Of a stretch of 64,000 nt of DNA, positions 48,331 to 56,185 are shown one piece after another. The first letter of the stretch is position 1. The number at the start of each line of letters is the position of its first letter. The notes under the pieces were generated by a model. It saw only the letters and a program-made list of their open reading frames with translations, did no database searches and was not told where the DNA came from. Origin of the DNA: Verrucomicrobia bacterium LP2A (lineage in GTDB: Bacteria > Verrucomicrobiota > Verrucomicrobiia > Methylacidiphilales > Methylacidiphilaceae); the NCBI GenBank assembly GCA_000526255.1, contig JAFS01000002.1:310001-374000 (forward strand), in the 5' to 3' direction. The translations under genes were made by a program, and so were the position numbers.

Positions 48331-48536
48331 TCGCCCAGTCCCATGCGCCGCGTCTTCCGCAGGAACCAGAAGCCGTAGACGACGATGCCAAGCGCAGCCG
48401 CCAAGGAGCACGCCCCGAACCAGAGCAGCGCAACTCCTTGGTGCTCCTGATACCCCATGAGCCCCCAGCCTCCCAGTCCAACGAAGAGGCAGGTGACGAT
48501 CGCGACGAAGAGAATGTGAAATTGGCGTAGCGACAT
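48327..48536 (-). CDS. Small two-helix membrane protein of the cox cluster
   Basis: These 69 residues contain helices LFVAIVTCLFVGLGGWGLMG and LWFGACSLAAALGIVVYGFWFL and a basic end (RKTRRMGLGE). It sits 12 bases after the subunit IV gene and overlaps the following gene by four bases. I cannot name the family; small hydrophobic proteins of this size often accompany caa3-type oxidases. Confidence 0.6.
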   Translation of the reverse strand: MSLRQFHILFVAIVTCLFVGLGGWGLMGYQEHQGVALLWFGACSLAAALGIVVYGFWFLRKTRRMGLGE

Positions 48537-48548
48537 CTTTCCTCTCCT

Positions 48549-48851
48549 TCACTTCACTGAGTTCAACTGATCCACGTAGCAGCAAAGAAACAGGACAAGT
48601 AACACCGCAACGAAAACAACCGCAAGTCCCATGAGGTAATGCACGGTCTTCTTTTCGGAGAAAAAATGCATCAGGATGCCGAGCGCCAAAATCGCCTGCG
48701 TTCCCGCAACCAGGAGGCCTACCCCCAGGTTTCCGCTGCCGAGGGGGAGGTAGGACGCCGCGACGTTGATTACGGCGAGGACCAGGAGCAGCCCGAAGAC
48801 CTTCACGTATGCGGGAATCTGCTTTGTTGGATCGTGCGTTTCTTCGTTCAT
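48549..48851 (-). CDS. coxD: Cytochrome c oxidase subunit IV (prokaryotic COX4 type)
   Basis: This 100-residue protein has three hydrophobic helices (VFGLLLVLAVINVAASYLPL, VGLLVAGTQAILALGILMHFF, VHYLMGLAVVFVAVLLVLFL). The ILMHFF stretch resembles the COX4_pro family. It follows coxC by 27 bases. It should stabilise the oxidase core and bears no cofactor. Confidence 0.82.
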   Translation of the reverse strand: MNEETHDPTKQIPAYVKVFGLLLVLAVINVAASYLPLGSGNLGVGLLVAGTQAILALGILMHFFSEKKTVHYLMGLAVVFVAVLLVLFLCCYVDQLNSVK

Positions 48852-48878
48852 GGCGTATCTCCGATGGAAAGGCTGCTT

Positions 48879-49682
48879 CTAGAGCAAGTAGAGGGTGGGA
48901 AAGAGAAAGATCCAGACCAAGTCAACGAAATGCCAGAATAGCCCGGCCACCTCGACGCGGTTGGCCAAATGTTCCGGGTTGGTTCGATAGAGCTTTGCTC
49001 CTGGCCCCCAGAAAAAGCCGAGCACCAACAACCCACCAATGATGTGGAGGCCATGAAGCCCGGTCATCGTAAAGTAGGTGGCGAGGAACGTGCTGTAGCG
49101 AGGCGTAAAATTCGACCACCATTGGATGTCGCTCTTCGGAATCTCAAGCACCTTCTCTTCCCCGGCGGCTGCCGGGCGTCCGAAGATGGACTGTAGCTGG
49201 TAACCGAAGCTCCCCGCGTCCTCGGCGTCCGGGAGGATGCGGAGCACGTTGCTCTTCATCGCTTCCTCCGGGGTCATTTCCAGATGCCCCGTGATCTCCT
49301 GGCCATTGTTGAGGATGACCCCGTAGTGATGAAGCTTGTCCTTGTACTCCAGGGACTTCACGCAGAGGAAGAGGACGCCGCAGACCAGCGTCGCGCCGAG
49401 CCATCTCCGGTAGCTCTGGAACTGGCGCATCTTGAGAGCCGTCCAGGCCATCACCATGGTGATGCTCGAGGTGATCAGCACGACCGTGTTGAAGAGCCCC
49501 ATCGGCACGTTCAGCAGGTGGTGCGGCCAATGGGTCGCTCCCATGCGCAGGAAGATGTAGGCGGAAAAAAGCCCTCCAAACAACATGACTTCGGACGCGA
49601 GGAAGAGCCAGATGCCGATCTTGGCATTGTAGGCGCCCGTATCGGGACGCGCTGTGACGTTGTAGGGGATTTCGATTTCCAT
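48879..49682 (-). CDS. coxC: Cytochrome c oxidase subunit III
   Basis: This 267-residue protein has an N-terminal KIGIWLFLASEVMLFGGLFSAY segment with the conserved Glu, and FTMTGLHGLHIIGGLLVLGF near the end, both family marks. Between helices, at about residues 120-192, there is an inserted polar stretch (GVILNNGQEI to KSDIQWWSN) not found in ordinary short subunit III proteins. It follows coxA by 18 bases. The inserted part may contact the neighbouring cytochromes or Alternative Complex III. Confidence 0.92.
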   Translation of the reverse strand: MEIEIPYNVTARPDTGAYNAKIGIWLFLASEVMLFGGLFSAYIFLRMGATHWPHHLLNVPMGLFNTVVLITSSITMVMAWTALKMRQFQSYRRWLGATLVCGVLFLCVKSLEYKDKLHHYGVILNNGQEITGHLEMTPEEAMKSNVLRILPDAEDAGSFGYQLQSIFGRPAAAGEEKVLEIPKSDIQWWSNFTPRYSTFLATYFTMTGLHGLHIIGGLLVLGFFWGPGAKLYRTNPEHLANRVEVAGLFWHFVDLVWIFLFPTLYLL

Positions 49683-49700
49683 GGCTTACTGCTTCTTCGA

Positions 49701-51584
49701 TTAGACGCTGGAGAGCTTGGGCTCGGGAACCTTCGATTCTTCCTCCACCCACTGAGGGAGGTAGTCGTGCGCTGCGCCGGGGACGCTGTATTCGTAGGGT
49801 CCGCGATAGACAGCCATCGGATGGGTAAAGTTCCCATGCCCGGGGGGGGTCGGGGCCGCCCATTCGAGCGTGTTTGCCTGCCACGGGTTGTCGGACGTCA
49901 CCCTTTTTCCGCGCCAGATGCTCCAGAAGAAATTGATGATGAATGGAATTTGACCGATGGCGAGGATCCAGGCCGAAACGGACATCACCTGGTTGAGCCA
50001 GAGAACGGGTTGGGCCATCTGCCAGCCGGCGCCGCCATCGTACCAGCGACGATGCACTCCCGCGAATCCTTGGATCAGCATCGGGAAGAAGACCCCGTTG
50101 AAAAAGATGATGGTCATCCAAAAATGCACCTTCCCCCAGAATTCGTTCATCATCCGCCCCGTCGCCTTGGGGAACCAGTAGTAGATCCCGGCAAAGAGGC
50201 CCATGATCGAGGCTGGAGCCATCATATAGTGGAAATGGCCGATCACGTAGTAGGTGTCATGGAGCACCATATCCGACGCTGTCCAACCGAGCGGCAAGCC
50301 GGTCAATCCGCCAATGCCAAACATCGGCAGCCATGCGAGGGCGAAAAGCATGGGAACCGGGAGCCGGATCGATCCGCCCCAAAGAGAGAGAAGGAGCACG
50401 GTCCCCAGCAGTACCGACGGGATCGAAATAATCGTGGTGAAGATCTGGAAGAAGGTGGTGATGCTCTGTCCCATCCCGGTCATGTACATATGATGGGCCC
50501 AGACGACCATCGAGAGGAAGCCGATCGAAAGCAGTGAGTAGACGAAGATCTTATAGCTCCACAGCGGCTTCCGGGTGTTATTCGCGATCACCTCGCCGAC
50601 GATCCCCATGGTGGGCAAAATCTGGACGTAGACCTCCGGGTGGCCGAGGAACCAGAAGAGATGCTGCCAGAGCAGGGCGGAGCCGCCCCCGCTCACTGGC
50701 CAATGGCGCCCTCCGATGACAAGGCCATCGGGCGAGAAGAAGCTCGTGCCGAAGAGCCGGTCCATGAGCTGCATGACCGCCGCCGATTCGAGAGGCGGAA
50801 AGGCCAGGAGCAGGAGAAACGCGGTGACCAGCTCCGACCAGACGAAGACCGGAAGTCGCATCCATTGGAGGCCCGGGGCCCGAAGCTGAATGATCGTGGC
50901 AATGATATTGACCGAGCCGAGCAGAGACCCGGTGATATTGAACGCCATGCCGATCAGCCAGAGAGTCTGGCCATTGAGGATCGGCTCAAAGCCCATTCCC
51001 GTGTCGGAAACGTTGGCCAGAGGAGGGTAGGAGGTCCAACCCGACTTCGCCGCACCTCCGGGCACCAGGAAGCTTCCGAGCATGATCAAGACACCCACGA
51101 AAAAGGTCCAGAAGCTCGCCATGTTGAGGCGGGGAAAGGTCATGTCCGGAGCCCCGATCTGCAGGGGAACGACGAAATTCCCGAAGCCGGCGAAGAGCGC
51201 CGGGACGATCGCCATGAAGATCATCATCGTCCCATGGATGGCCCCGAAGGAATTGTACAGGTTGGGGGTCATCACTCCGCCGGGAGCGAGGTTGGCTCCA
51301 AAAACGGCCGTCAAAAGGGGTCCGATCACAGGCACGGGCTTCCCCGGGAAGGAGAGCTGCCAGCGCATCACGACCATCAGCCCGAAGCCGAAGAGGGCGA
51401 CCAGGAGCGAGGTGATCATGTACTGAATCCCGATCACCTTGTGATCGGTGGAAAAGACATAGCGCCTCCACCAGGAAAGCTCGGGATGATGTTCGTGATG
51501 GCCGGTTCCGTGGGAAGGGGCCTTACCCTCGCCGCCTTGTGGCTGTGCCGTCTTGTGCCTCTGCTCGTCCATATCCTGCCGCAC
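49701..51584 (-). CDS. coxA: Cytochrome c oxidase subunit I
   Basis: This 627-residue catalytic subunit has a His-rich polar N-terminus. Ligands are all visible: FGAIHGTMM (low-spin heme), GHPEVYV (CuB His and cross-linked Tyr), WAHHMYMTG (CuB pair) and VIGHFHYMM (high- and low-spin hemes). The GHPEVY tyrosine marks an A-type heme-copper oxidase that reduces oxygen and pumps protons. It is the first gene of coxA-coxC-coxD-three small genes-coxB, with a 250-base gap from the cytochrome c gene upstream. Confidence 0.96.
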   Translation of the reverse strand: MRQDMDEQRHKTAQPQGGEGKAPSHGTGHHEHHPELSWWRRYVFSTDHKVIGIQYMITSLLVALFGFGLMVVMRWQLSFPGKPVPVIGPLLTAVFGANLAPGGVMTPNLYNSFGAIHGTMMIFMAIVPALFAGFGNFVVPLQIGAPDMTFPRLNMASFWTFFVGVLIMLGSFLVPGGAAKSGWTSYPPLANVSDTGMGFEPILNGQTLWLIGMAFNITGSLLGSVNIIATIIQLRAPGLQWMRLPVFVWSELVTAFLLLLAFPPLESAAVMQLMDRLFGTSFFSPDGLVIGGRHWPVSGGGSALLWQHLFWFLGHPEVYVQILPTMGIVGEVIANNTRKPLWSYKIFVYSLLSIGFLSMVVWAHHMYMTGMGQSITTFFQIFTTIISIPSVLLGTVLLLSLWGGSIRLPVPMLFALAWLPMFGIGGLTGLPLGWTASDMVLHDTYYVIGHFHYMMAPASIMGLFAGIYYWFPKATGRMMNEFWGKVHFWMTIIFFNGVFFPMLIQGFAGVHRRWYDGGAGWQMAQPVLWLNQVMSVSAWILAIGQIPFIINFFWSIWRGKRVTSDNPWQANTLEWAAPTPPGHGNFTHPMAVYRGPYEYSVPGAAHDYLPQWVEEESKVPEPKLSSV

Positions 51585-51651
51585 TCCGTTTCGTGCTTCT
51601 TAGAAAATTCGGGGCGCAACCATAATCCCGTTGCCCCCTCCCGCTACAAGT

Positions 51652-51705
51652 GAATTATTTTCGTCCGGCCTGACAAGAACTTTCTGTGACACTTGTCCTA
51701 ACAAG
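51652..51705 (-). promoter_or_regulatory. Candidate promoter and FNR-like inverted repeat upstream of coxA
   Basis: In the 250-base gap between the cytochrome c gene (stop at 51835) and coxA, the minus strand has TTCTTG (51679-51674), a 16-base spacer and TAATTC (51657-51652). Just upstream lies the palindrome CTTGT-TAGG-ACAAG (51705-51692), with the spacing of CRP/FNR-family boxes. It suggests that the cox genes have their own regulated promoter, separate from the act genes. The boxes are far from consensus, so this is tentative. Confidence 0.3.
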
Positions 51706-51834
51706 TTCGCCGCCAAGCAGCTCCAGTCTTCATCTCCCTTTGGGCTCGCAGGGTGGCGTTTGGAGCGATGTTGCCTAAGGTTTTTACCGGGGATTTGCTT
51801 CCGCTGGCTCTGGATGGCCTCCCCGCTCTGCGAG

Positions 51835-52494
51835 CTACTCACCCTTTTTTTCCGCCTTCTCTCCGGATAGGGACCCAAGCTCGTCGACCTTCCATGGTGC
51901 CGCATGGCCGCCACATTCGGCGCGGACCGCCTTCACCTCTCCTTCCTCGATGGCGGAGGCGTGACTCCCCCACGACTGACGCAGGAAGGTCAGGATGGCC
52001 GCGATCTTCTCGTCGGTCAGCACGGTTTTCCAGGCGGGCATCATCCCATTGTACTCGGCCCCCGACACCTTGACCGGCCCCTGCAGGCCCCCAATCAGGA
52101 TCGCCGTGAGGACTCGCGGGTCTCCATTCACCCATTCCGAACCGGCGACCGGGGGGAACTGGCCGGTCATTCCCTGCCCGTTGGGTTGATGGCAAGCGGC
52201 GCAGTTCGCCTGGTACAGCTCTCGGCCGAGAGCTGTCGGATCGACAGCCGGCGCTTTCGCCGCCGCTCCCCCCGAGGCATTCGCCGCACTGCCATGCGCC
52301 GGCGGCGTCGGCGGCAGGCCAGCAAGGAGTCCGCTCGCGTCATAGACGTCCCAGCGAAATCCGCCACTATATCGGAAGAAATAGGCGATCGCGAAGAGGA
52401 CCACGATTGCCGCAAAGGCGACGAAGGAGCAGGGGATCTGCTCTCGAGGCCGATCTCCCGCCACGCGCTTCTCCGGTTCGACTTCTTGATTCAT
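51835..52494 (-). CDS. Membrane-anchored mono-heme cytochrome c
   Basis: This 219-residue protein has one membrane helix (CSFVAFAAIVVLFAIAYFF) near the N-terminus, an Ala/Pro-rich linker, then a class I cytochrome c domain. The heme site is ANCAACHQPNGQGMTG, with the distal methionine in YNGMMPAWKTVLTDEKIAAILTFLRQ. A charged C-terminal tail of about 40 residues follows. The ATG at 52494 overlaps the ccoO-like stop (ATGA). By position it could hand electrons from Alternative Complex III to CuA. A longer open frame to 53181 crosses the ccoO-like gene and is not the coding start. Confidence 0.9.
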   Translation of the reverse strand: MNQEVEPEKRVAGDRPREQIPCSFVAFAAIVVLFAIAYFFRYSGGFRWDVYDASGLLAGLPPTPPAHGSAANASGGAAAKAPAVDPTALGRELYQANCAACHQPNGQGMTGQFPPVAGSEWVNGDPRVLTAILIGGLQGPVKVSGAEYNGMMPAWKTVLTDEKIAAILTFLRQSWGSHASAIEEGEVKAVRAECGGHAAPWKVDELGSLSGEKAEKKGE

Positions 52495-53078
52495 TGGCTC
52501 TGATCGGCCTCCGCCGGGGGCACTCTCTGGAGGGAAAGCAGATAGGCGACGAGCGCCCTCGCTTCCGGCCTCGGCACGACTTGAAATCCAGGCGCCAGCG
52601 CGGCGCGGCCCGCAAGGGGTAAGGCATCGGGCAGCGGCGTCCCGAGCAGCGGGACGCGAGCGTAGAGATACCGGTAGGACGGCATCAGCGAGCCGGGAAA
52701 GATCGTTCGGGGATCGTATAACAAACGGTAATACCAACGGACGTCGGTGCGACGCTCTCCTACGTTGGCGAGGTCGGGCCCAAGGCGGAGCACGCCCAGC
52801 GGAACGATATGCTCCTCCCGGTACTCGGGCGGCGTCGTCCGACGCGCGCCCCACCCCCGGGCAATATCTGACCCGAGGTTTGCCGGACGAACGACCTGCG
52901 TGTGGCAGGAAGCGCACCCGTTGGCCGCATAGATTCTGCCGCCGACGGCGGCTCGCCCGAAGGGTGCTCCGCCGGGGCCGGCCGGCCCGAGCTTCGTCAG
53001 GGGCATCCAGACGAGAAGAGACCATCCCGCTCCTGTCGCAAGCAGGATGCCGAGGAGCAGACGTTTCGGTTCCGTCAC
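52491..53078 (-). CDS. CcoO/FixO-like mono-heme cytochrome c
   Basis: From GTG 53078 (AAGGAG ten bases upstream; GTGA overlap with the ccoN-like stop) this gives 195 residues. A membrane helix (LLLGILLATGAGWSLLVWMPL) precedes YAANGCASCHTQVVRPANLGSD, the exact CcoO pattern (NGCxxCHTQxVRP). GPDLANVGERRTDVRWYYRLLYDPR and SLMPSYRYL continue the match. CcoO passes electrons to CcoN in cbb3 oxidases. Here the paired CcoN homologue lacks metal ligands, so this cytochrome cannot serve a normal cbb3 oxidase. Confidence 0.87.
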   Translation of the reverse strand: MTEPKRLLLGILLATGAGWSLLVWMPLTKLGPAGPGGAPFGRAAVGGRIYAANGCASCHTQVVRPANLGSDIARGWGARRTTPPEYREEHIVPLGVLRLGPDLANVGERRTDVRWYYRLLYDPRTIFPGSLMPSYRYLYARVPLLGTPLPDALPLAGRAALAPGFQVVPRPEARALVAYLLSLQRVPPAEADQSQ

Positions 53079-54532
53079 GGCGTCCGCGCTCCTTCCATCG
53101 CCACACCCGGAAGCGCTGCCTTCTCCCCCTCGCGTCGATTCGCCCCGCTTTCCACGAGGAGCCAAAGAAGATGGAGACCAAAGACGGCGTGAGCCGCCAA
53201 CAGAGCCATCGCCGGGGCCGCCGCGCTGCGCAGGAAGGGGAGAAGCGAAAGGATCACCTCATGGATGGGAACCTCGGCATTATCGAGCGCAACCCCTTGA
53301 AAAAGCCCCCCGACGGCGAGCAGGCCGGCCAGAAAGCTGATCCCGTAGCTGCTGAGCAGGAAGTGCGCCTTCGCCAATCCCACGGACGGCCAGGATCGGC
53401 CGAGCACCCGCGGCAAGATGGTGTAGAGCAGAGCAAAGAAGGTCATGCCCAAAAAGCCGTAAAGGAAGAGCGTCAACTGAGCTTCTTCCAGGACGGTGTA
53501 GTGCACGTAGCGGCTCCATGCCGGCAGGACCAGCACCGCACCAAGCCCAGCGGCTACCAGGAAGGAGCCCATGCCGAATCGCAGGAAATGCCAGCCGGGA
53601 TCCCACTGTTTCCCCTCCGCCGGCGCTCCGCGAGCCGCCGCCCAAAACCCCAACCCGATCGCGACCGCCGCCGCCCAGAGCAAGAAACGGGAGGAGACCC
53701 CCGTCGAAACCATCCAGAGGGGGAACGGCCCGCCCACCAGATGGGCCATTCCGGCAAGATTCGCGAAGAGCACCCAAGCCCAGAAAGCCCAGCGGCCTAG
53801 CCCGGCGAAGGACGCCGGCCGACCGAGGAAGCCGGGGAGGAGCAGGTGCATGGCCCCAAGAGCGAACGCCCCCAACCCTGCGTAGAGGAGCCCGTCATTG
53901 AACCACCATTCGAGCGATCCAATGGCCACCCCGCGCACCGACGGATCGTGCAACCAGAGCGCCGCCGCTCCTCCAGCCCACGGAATCCAGACAAGTCCCA
54001 GAAGCAGGAATCTCGATGCGAGCGAACTCTCCTCCCACCGGCGCACCAGGACGGCGACGAGCCACCCCGCGGAGAGGAGATAGGCCATCCCGAGCGAAGG
54101 CAGGGAGAATGTCGGCAGTCCAAGCCAGGAGAGAGAACGGCTTTCCCCGGCCAACACTCCGGTGATCCCGCTCCACAATCCCAAATTCCAGAGGAAGGAC
54201 GAGGCGAGAAACCACCGTCCGCCGGGAAGAGGAAGCCTCCCACCCTTCGTGACGGCCCAAAGAACCGCGCAGAGCCCCATGGGGATGCCGAATCCGTAGA
54301 CGAAGCTCAGGAAAGCCGCCGGGCTGATCCGTCCGAAGGTGAGCCAGCCCCATGTGCCCAGAAATCGGGGATCGACGAGCTTGAGGCTGCCGAGCAGCGC
54401 CAGAATGCTCGCCACCCAGAGCCAGACGGCCGCCGGCACGACCAACCCAAGGACGGGGACGCGCAAGGACGATACCGCGTCCCGGGTTCCAGCCCTTACC
54501 GGCGTCTCCTCGCATTCCGAAGTTTCTGCCAT
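53075..54532 (-). CDS. CcoN-like membrane protein lacking heme and copper ligands
   Basis: This 485-residue protein has about twelve membrane helices. It keeps CcoN landmarks: LTFGR at 64-68, WWFNDG at 209-214, GMAHLVGG at 261-268, and a C-terminal TVLEEAQ at 346-352 before FALLYTILPRV. In active cbb3 subunit I these places read LTFGRxxPLHTN, WWYGHN, GPHHLHYT and IGHVHSG. Here the low-spin heme His is Ala, the GHN His is replaced by Asn-Asp, only one His of the HH pair remains, and both helix X His are gone. It cannot bind the usual hemes or CuB. I start at ATG 54532 (GGAGG ten bases upstream); ATG 54541 and 54595 are alternatives. Confidence 0.82.
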   Translation of the reverse strand: MAETSECEETPVRAGTRDAVSSLRVPVLGLVVPAAVWLWVASILALLGSLKLVDPRFLGTWGWLTFGRISPAAFLSFVYGFGIPMGLCAVLWAVTKGGRLPLPGGRWFLASSFLWNLGLWSGITGVLAGESRSLSWLGLPTFSLPSLGMAYLLSAGWLVAVLVRRWEESSLASRFLLLGLVWIPWAGGAAALWLHDPSVRGVAIGSLEWWFNDGLLYAGLGAFALGAMHLLLPGFLGRPASFAGLGRWAFWAWVLFANLAGMAHLVGGPFPLWMVSTGVSSRFLLWAAAVAIGLGFWAAARGAPAEGKQWDPGWHFLRFGMGSFLVAAGLGAVLVLPAWSRYVHYTVLEEAQLTLFLYGFLGMTFFALLYTILPRVLGRSWPSVGLAKAHFLLSSYGISFLAGLLAVGGLFQGVALDNAEVPIHEVILSLLPFLRSAAAPAMALLAAHAVFGLHLLWLLVESGANRREGEKAALPGVAMEGARTP

Positions 54533-54551
54533 GATTGCCATTCCTCCGCCA

Positions 54552-54962
54552 TCAGGGTTTCGGAGCGGGAGAAGGCCGCTGTCGCAAGAGCGCACCGGGA
54601 AGAAGAACCTTCGATGGGCCGACTTCCTTGCTCTTCAGCCGCTCTCCTTCCAACTCCATCGCCCGCTCGATAGGCAGGGCGACGATCCCTTTGTCCCGAT
54701 CGATCCAATGGTATCGGCCCAGCGTTTCCCGATCGGCCTTGCGCAAGGCCTCGAGCCGCTCGACCCGCTCGGTCAGCGCCTGCTTCGCGTCCCTTTCCTC
54801 CGCCTGCGTCAAGCTCCGGGTGATCAGAAAGACCCCTACAGCCGGCCAGACGAGCAGGAATACACCCCACCAGTACGCCATCATGCCCGGAGATCGGTTC
54901 CCTCCGGAAGGCTCTCGAACGGCTTTCCCTTCCCCTCTGCTGCCATCGTCCTCGTTCGGCAT
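54552..54962 (-). CDS. Small single-span membrane protein of the Act/cox locus
   Basis: This 136-residue protein has a polar N-terminus, one helix (MMAYWWGVFLLVWPAVGVFLI), a coiled-coil-like stretch (QAEERDAKQALTERVERLEAL) and the segment YHWIDRDKGIVALPIERAMEL. That last motif resembles short proteins found next to caa3 oxidases (W-x-D-x-x-x-G-x-V-x-I-P-I-x-x-A-M). It lies between actF and the ccoN-like gene with 12- to 20-base gaps. An accessory or assembly role is inferred from context. Confidence 0.65.
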   Translation of the reverse strand: MPNEDDGSRGEGKAVREPSGGNRSPGMMAYWWGVFLLVWPAVGVFLITRSLTQAEERDAKQALTERVERLEALRKADRETLGRYHWIDRDKGIVALPIERAMELEGERLKSKEVGPSKVLLPGALLRQRPSPAPKP

Positions 54963-54974
54963 GCGGGTTCTCCT

Positions 54975-56183
54975 CTAGCTGACTACCTCCAGCGACTCGC
55001 GCAACCGGGGGTCGTGCTTGGGATAGAGCTCGCAGGAGACGAGCCGCCGCAAGAATGCGCCCGCCATGAGGCACCCCATTCCCGCCCAGACAACGACCTC
55101 GAGCACCCCGATCGCTACCGCCTTTTCGAAAACCGCAGGAAGGATGAGCCAATAGAGCTCGGCCGCCTGCATCAGAAGCACCCAGGCAGCGGTCAGCGCA
55201 AGCATCTTCGGATTGCGCTTGGTCGCTTGCGAGAGAAGCAGGAGAAAGGGCACGAAGAATCGGCCGAGCACCAGGCCGATCGCAAACCAGTTCCAGCTTC
55301 CCCTGTTGCGCTGGATGAAGAAATAGGTCTCCTCGGGGATATTGGCATACCAGATCAACATATACTGACTGAAGGCGAAATAGCCCCAAAGGGCCGTGAA
55401 GGCGAAGAGCAGCTTGCCCAGGAGGTGGAGATGTTCTTCGGTCATCTGCGGAAGGTAGCCCCTTCCCCGCAACCAAAGAAGGATCAGAATCCACAGCGCC
55501 AGGCTGGCCCCGGCCGCCCCCACGAAGACAAAACCTCCCCAGAGGGTCGAACCCCAACGGAAGTCGAGCCCCATCAACCAATCGATCGCCGCAAAGGTGA
55601 TGCAGGCGCCATAGACGAAGAGAAGGCCGTAGGAGAACTTCTGCATGCGCACCGTGTGCCATGGATCGCTGTCGCGATCCTGGCTGCGGGAGCCGTTCCA
55701 GAGAAAGAGCGCGGCAAGGATCCAAAACCCGAAGAAAAATACCGCCCGGATCGTAAAAAACGGGAGATTGAGGTAGGCCGACTTCGCTTGAAGTGCCCGG
55801 TCGTGAGCGAGGGCGGGACTCGTCCACTCGTAGAGATAATGGCCCCAAAAGGCATCCCAGAGGATCGGCAGAAAGAGCAACGCAACCCATGGGAAGAGGC
55901 TGGCGATGTTTTCCGCCTGCCGGCGCAGGAGGACTCCCCATCCCGCATTGGTCACGTAGTGGAGCAGCACCCAGAAGAGCGCTCCGGCACAGAGGCTGAA
56001 GAAGAAAAAGAAGGAAAAGAGCCAGCCATGGAAAAATTCCTTGGGATGCCACCAGGCTCCTGCGAACGAGGCCGTCAGGAGCAGGGCGCCCGCGCTCTGG
56101 AGCCGCCCCCCGAGCGCCTTGATGTGCGCCGCCGGAAGGGGAACAGAGGCGCGAAGCTCGGGAGCAGATTCGGTGTGACCCAT
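54975..56183 (-). CDS. actF: Alternative Complex III subunit ActF
   Basis: This 402-residue membrane protein has about ten helices and repeated aromatic motifs (SFAGAWWHPKEFFHGWLFSFFF, LFLPILWDAFWGHYLYEW, FAFSQYMLIWYANIPEE). These match ActF, a shorter paralogue of the ActC/NrfD-type membrane anchor. In structures of the complex, ActC and ActF hold the quinol site region and the possible proton paths. It follows actE by two bases. Confidence 0.9.
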   Translation of the reverse strand: MGHTESAPELRASVPLPAAHIKALGGRLQSAGALLLTASFAGAWWHPKEFFHGWLFSFFFFFSLCAGALFWVLLHYVTNAGWGVLLRRQAENIASLFPWVALLFLPILWDAFWGHYLYEWTSPALAHDRALQAKSAYLNLPFFTIRAVFFFGFWILAALFLWNGSRSQDRDSDPWHTVRMQKFSYGLLFVYGACITFAAIDWLMGLDFRWGSTLWGGFVFVGAAGASLALWILILLWLRGRGYLPQMTEEHLHLLGKLLFAFTALWGYFAFSQYMLIWYANIPEETYFFIQRNRGSWNWFAIGLVLGRFFVPFLLLLSQATKRNPKMLALTAAWVLLMQAAELYWLILPAVFEKAVAIGVLEVVVWAGMGCLMAGAFLRRLVSCELYPKHDPRLRESLEVVS

Positions 56184-56185
56184 CG

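Noticed and set aside
51835-53181. One 448-codon frame spanning the cytochrome c and ccoO-like region
   Set aside because: Only its last 219 codons encode the cytochrome c. The upstream part is the wrong frame of the ccoO-like gene, and ATG 52494 with ATGA coupling is the natural start.
53075-54532. Functional cbb3 oxidase encoded by the ccoN-like and ccoO-like pair
   Set aside because: The metal-binding histidines of subunit I are missing at four of the expected places, and no ccoP is present.
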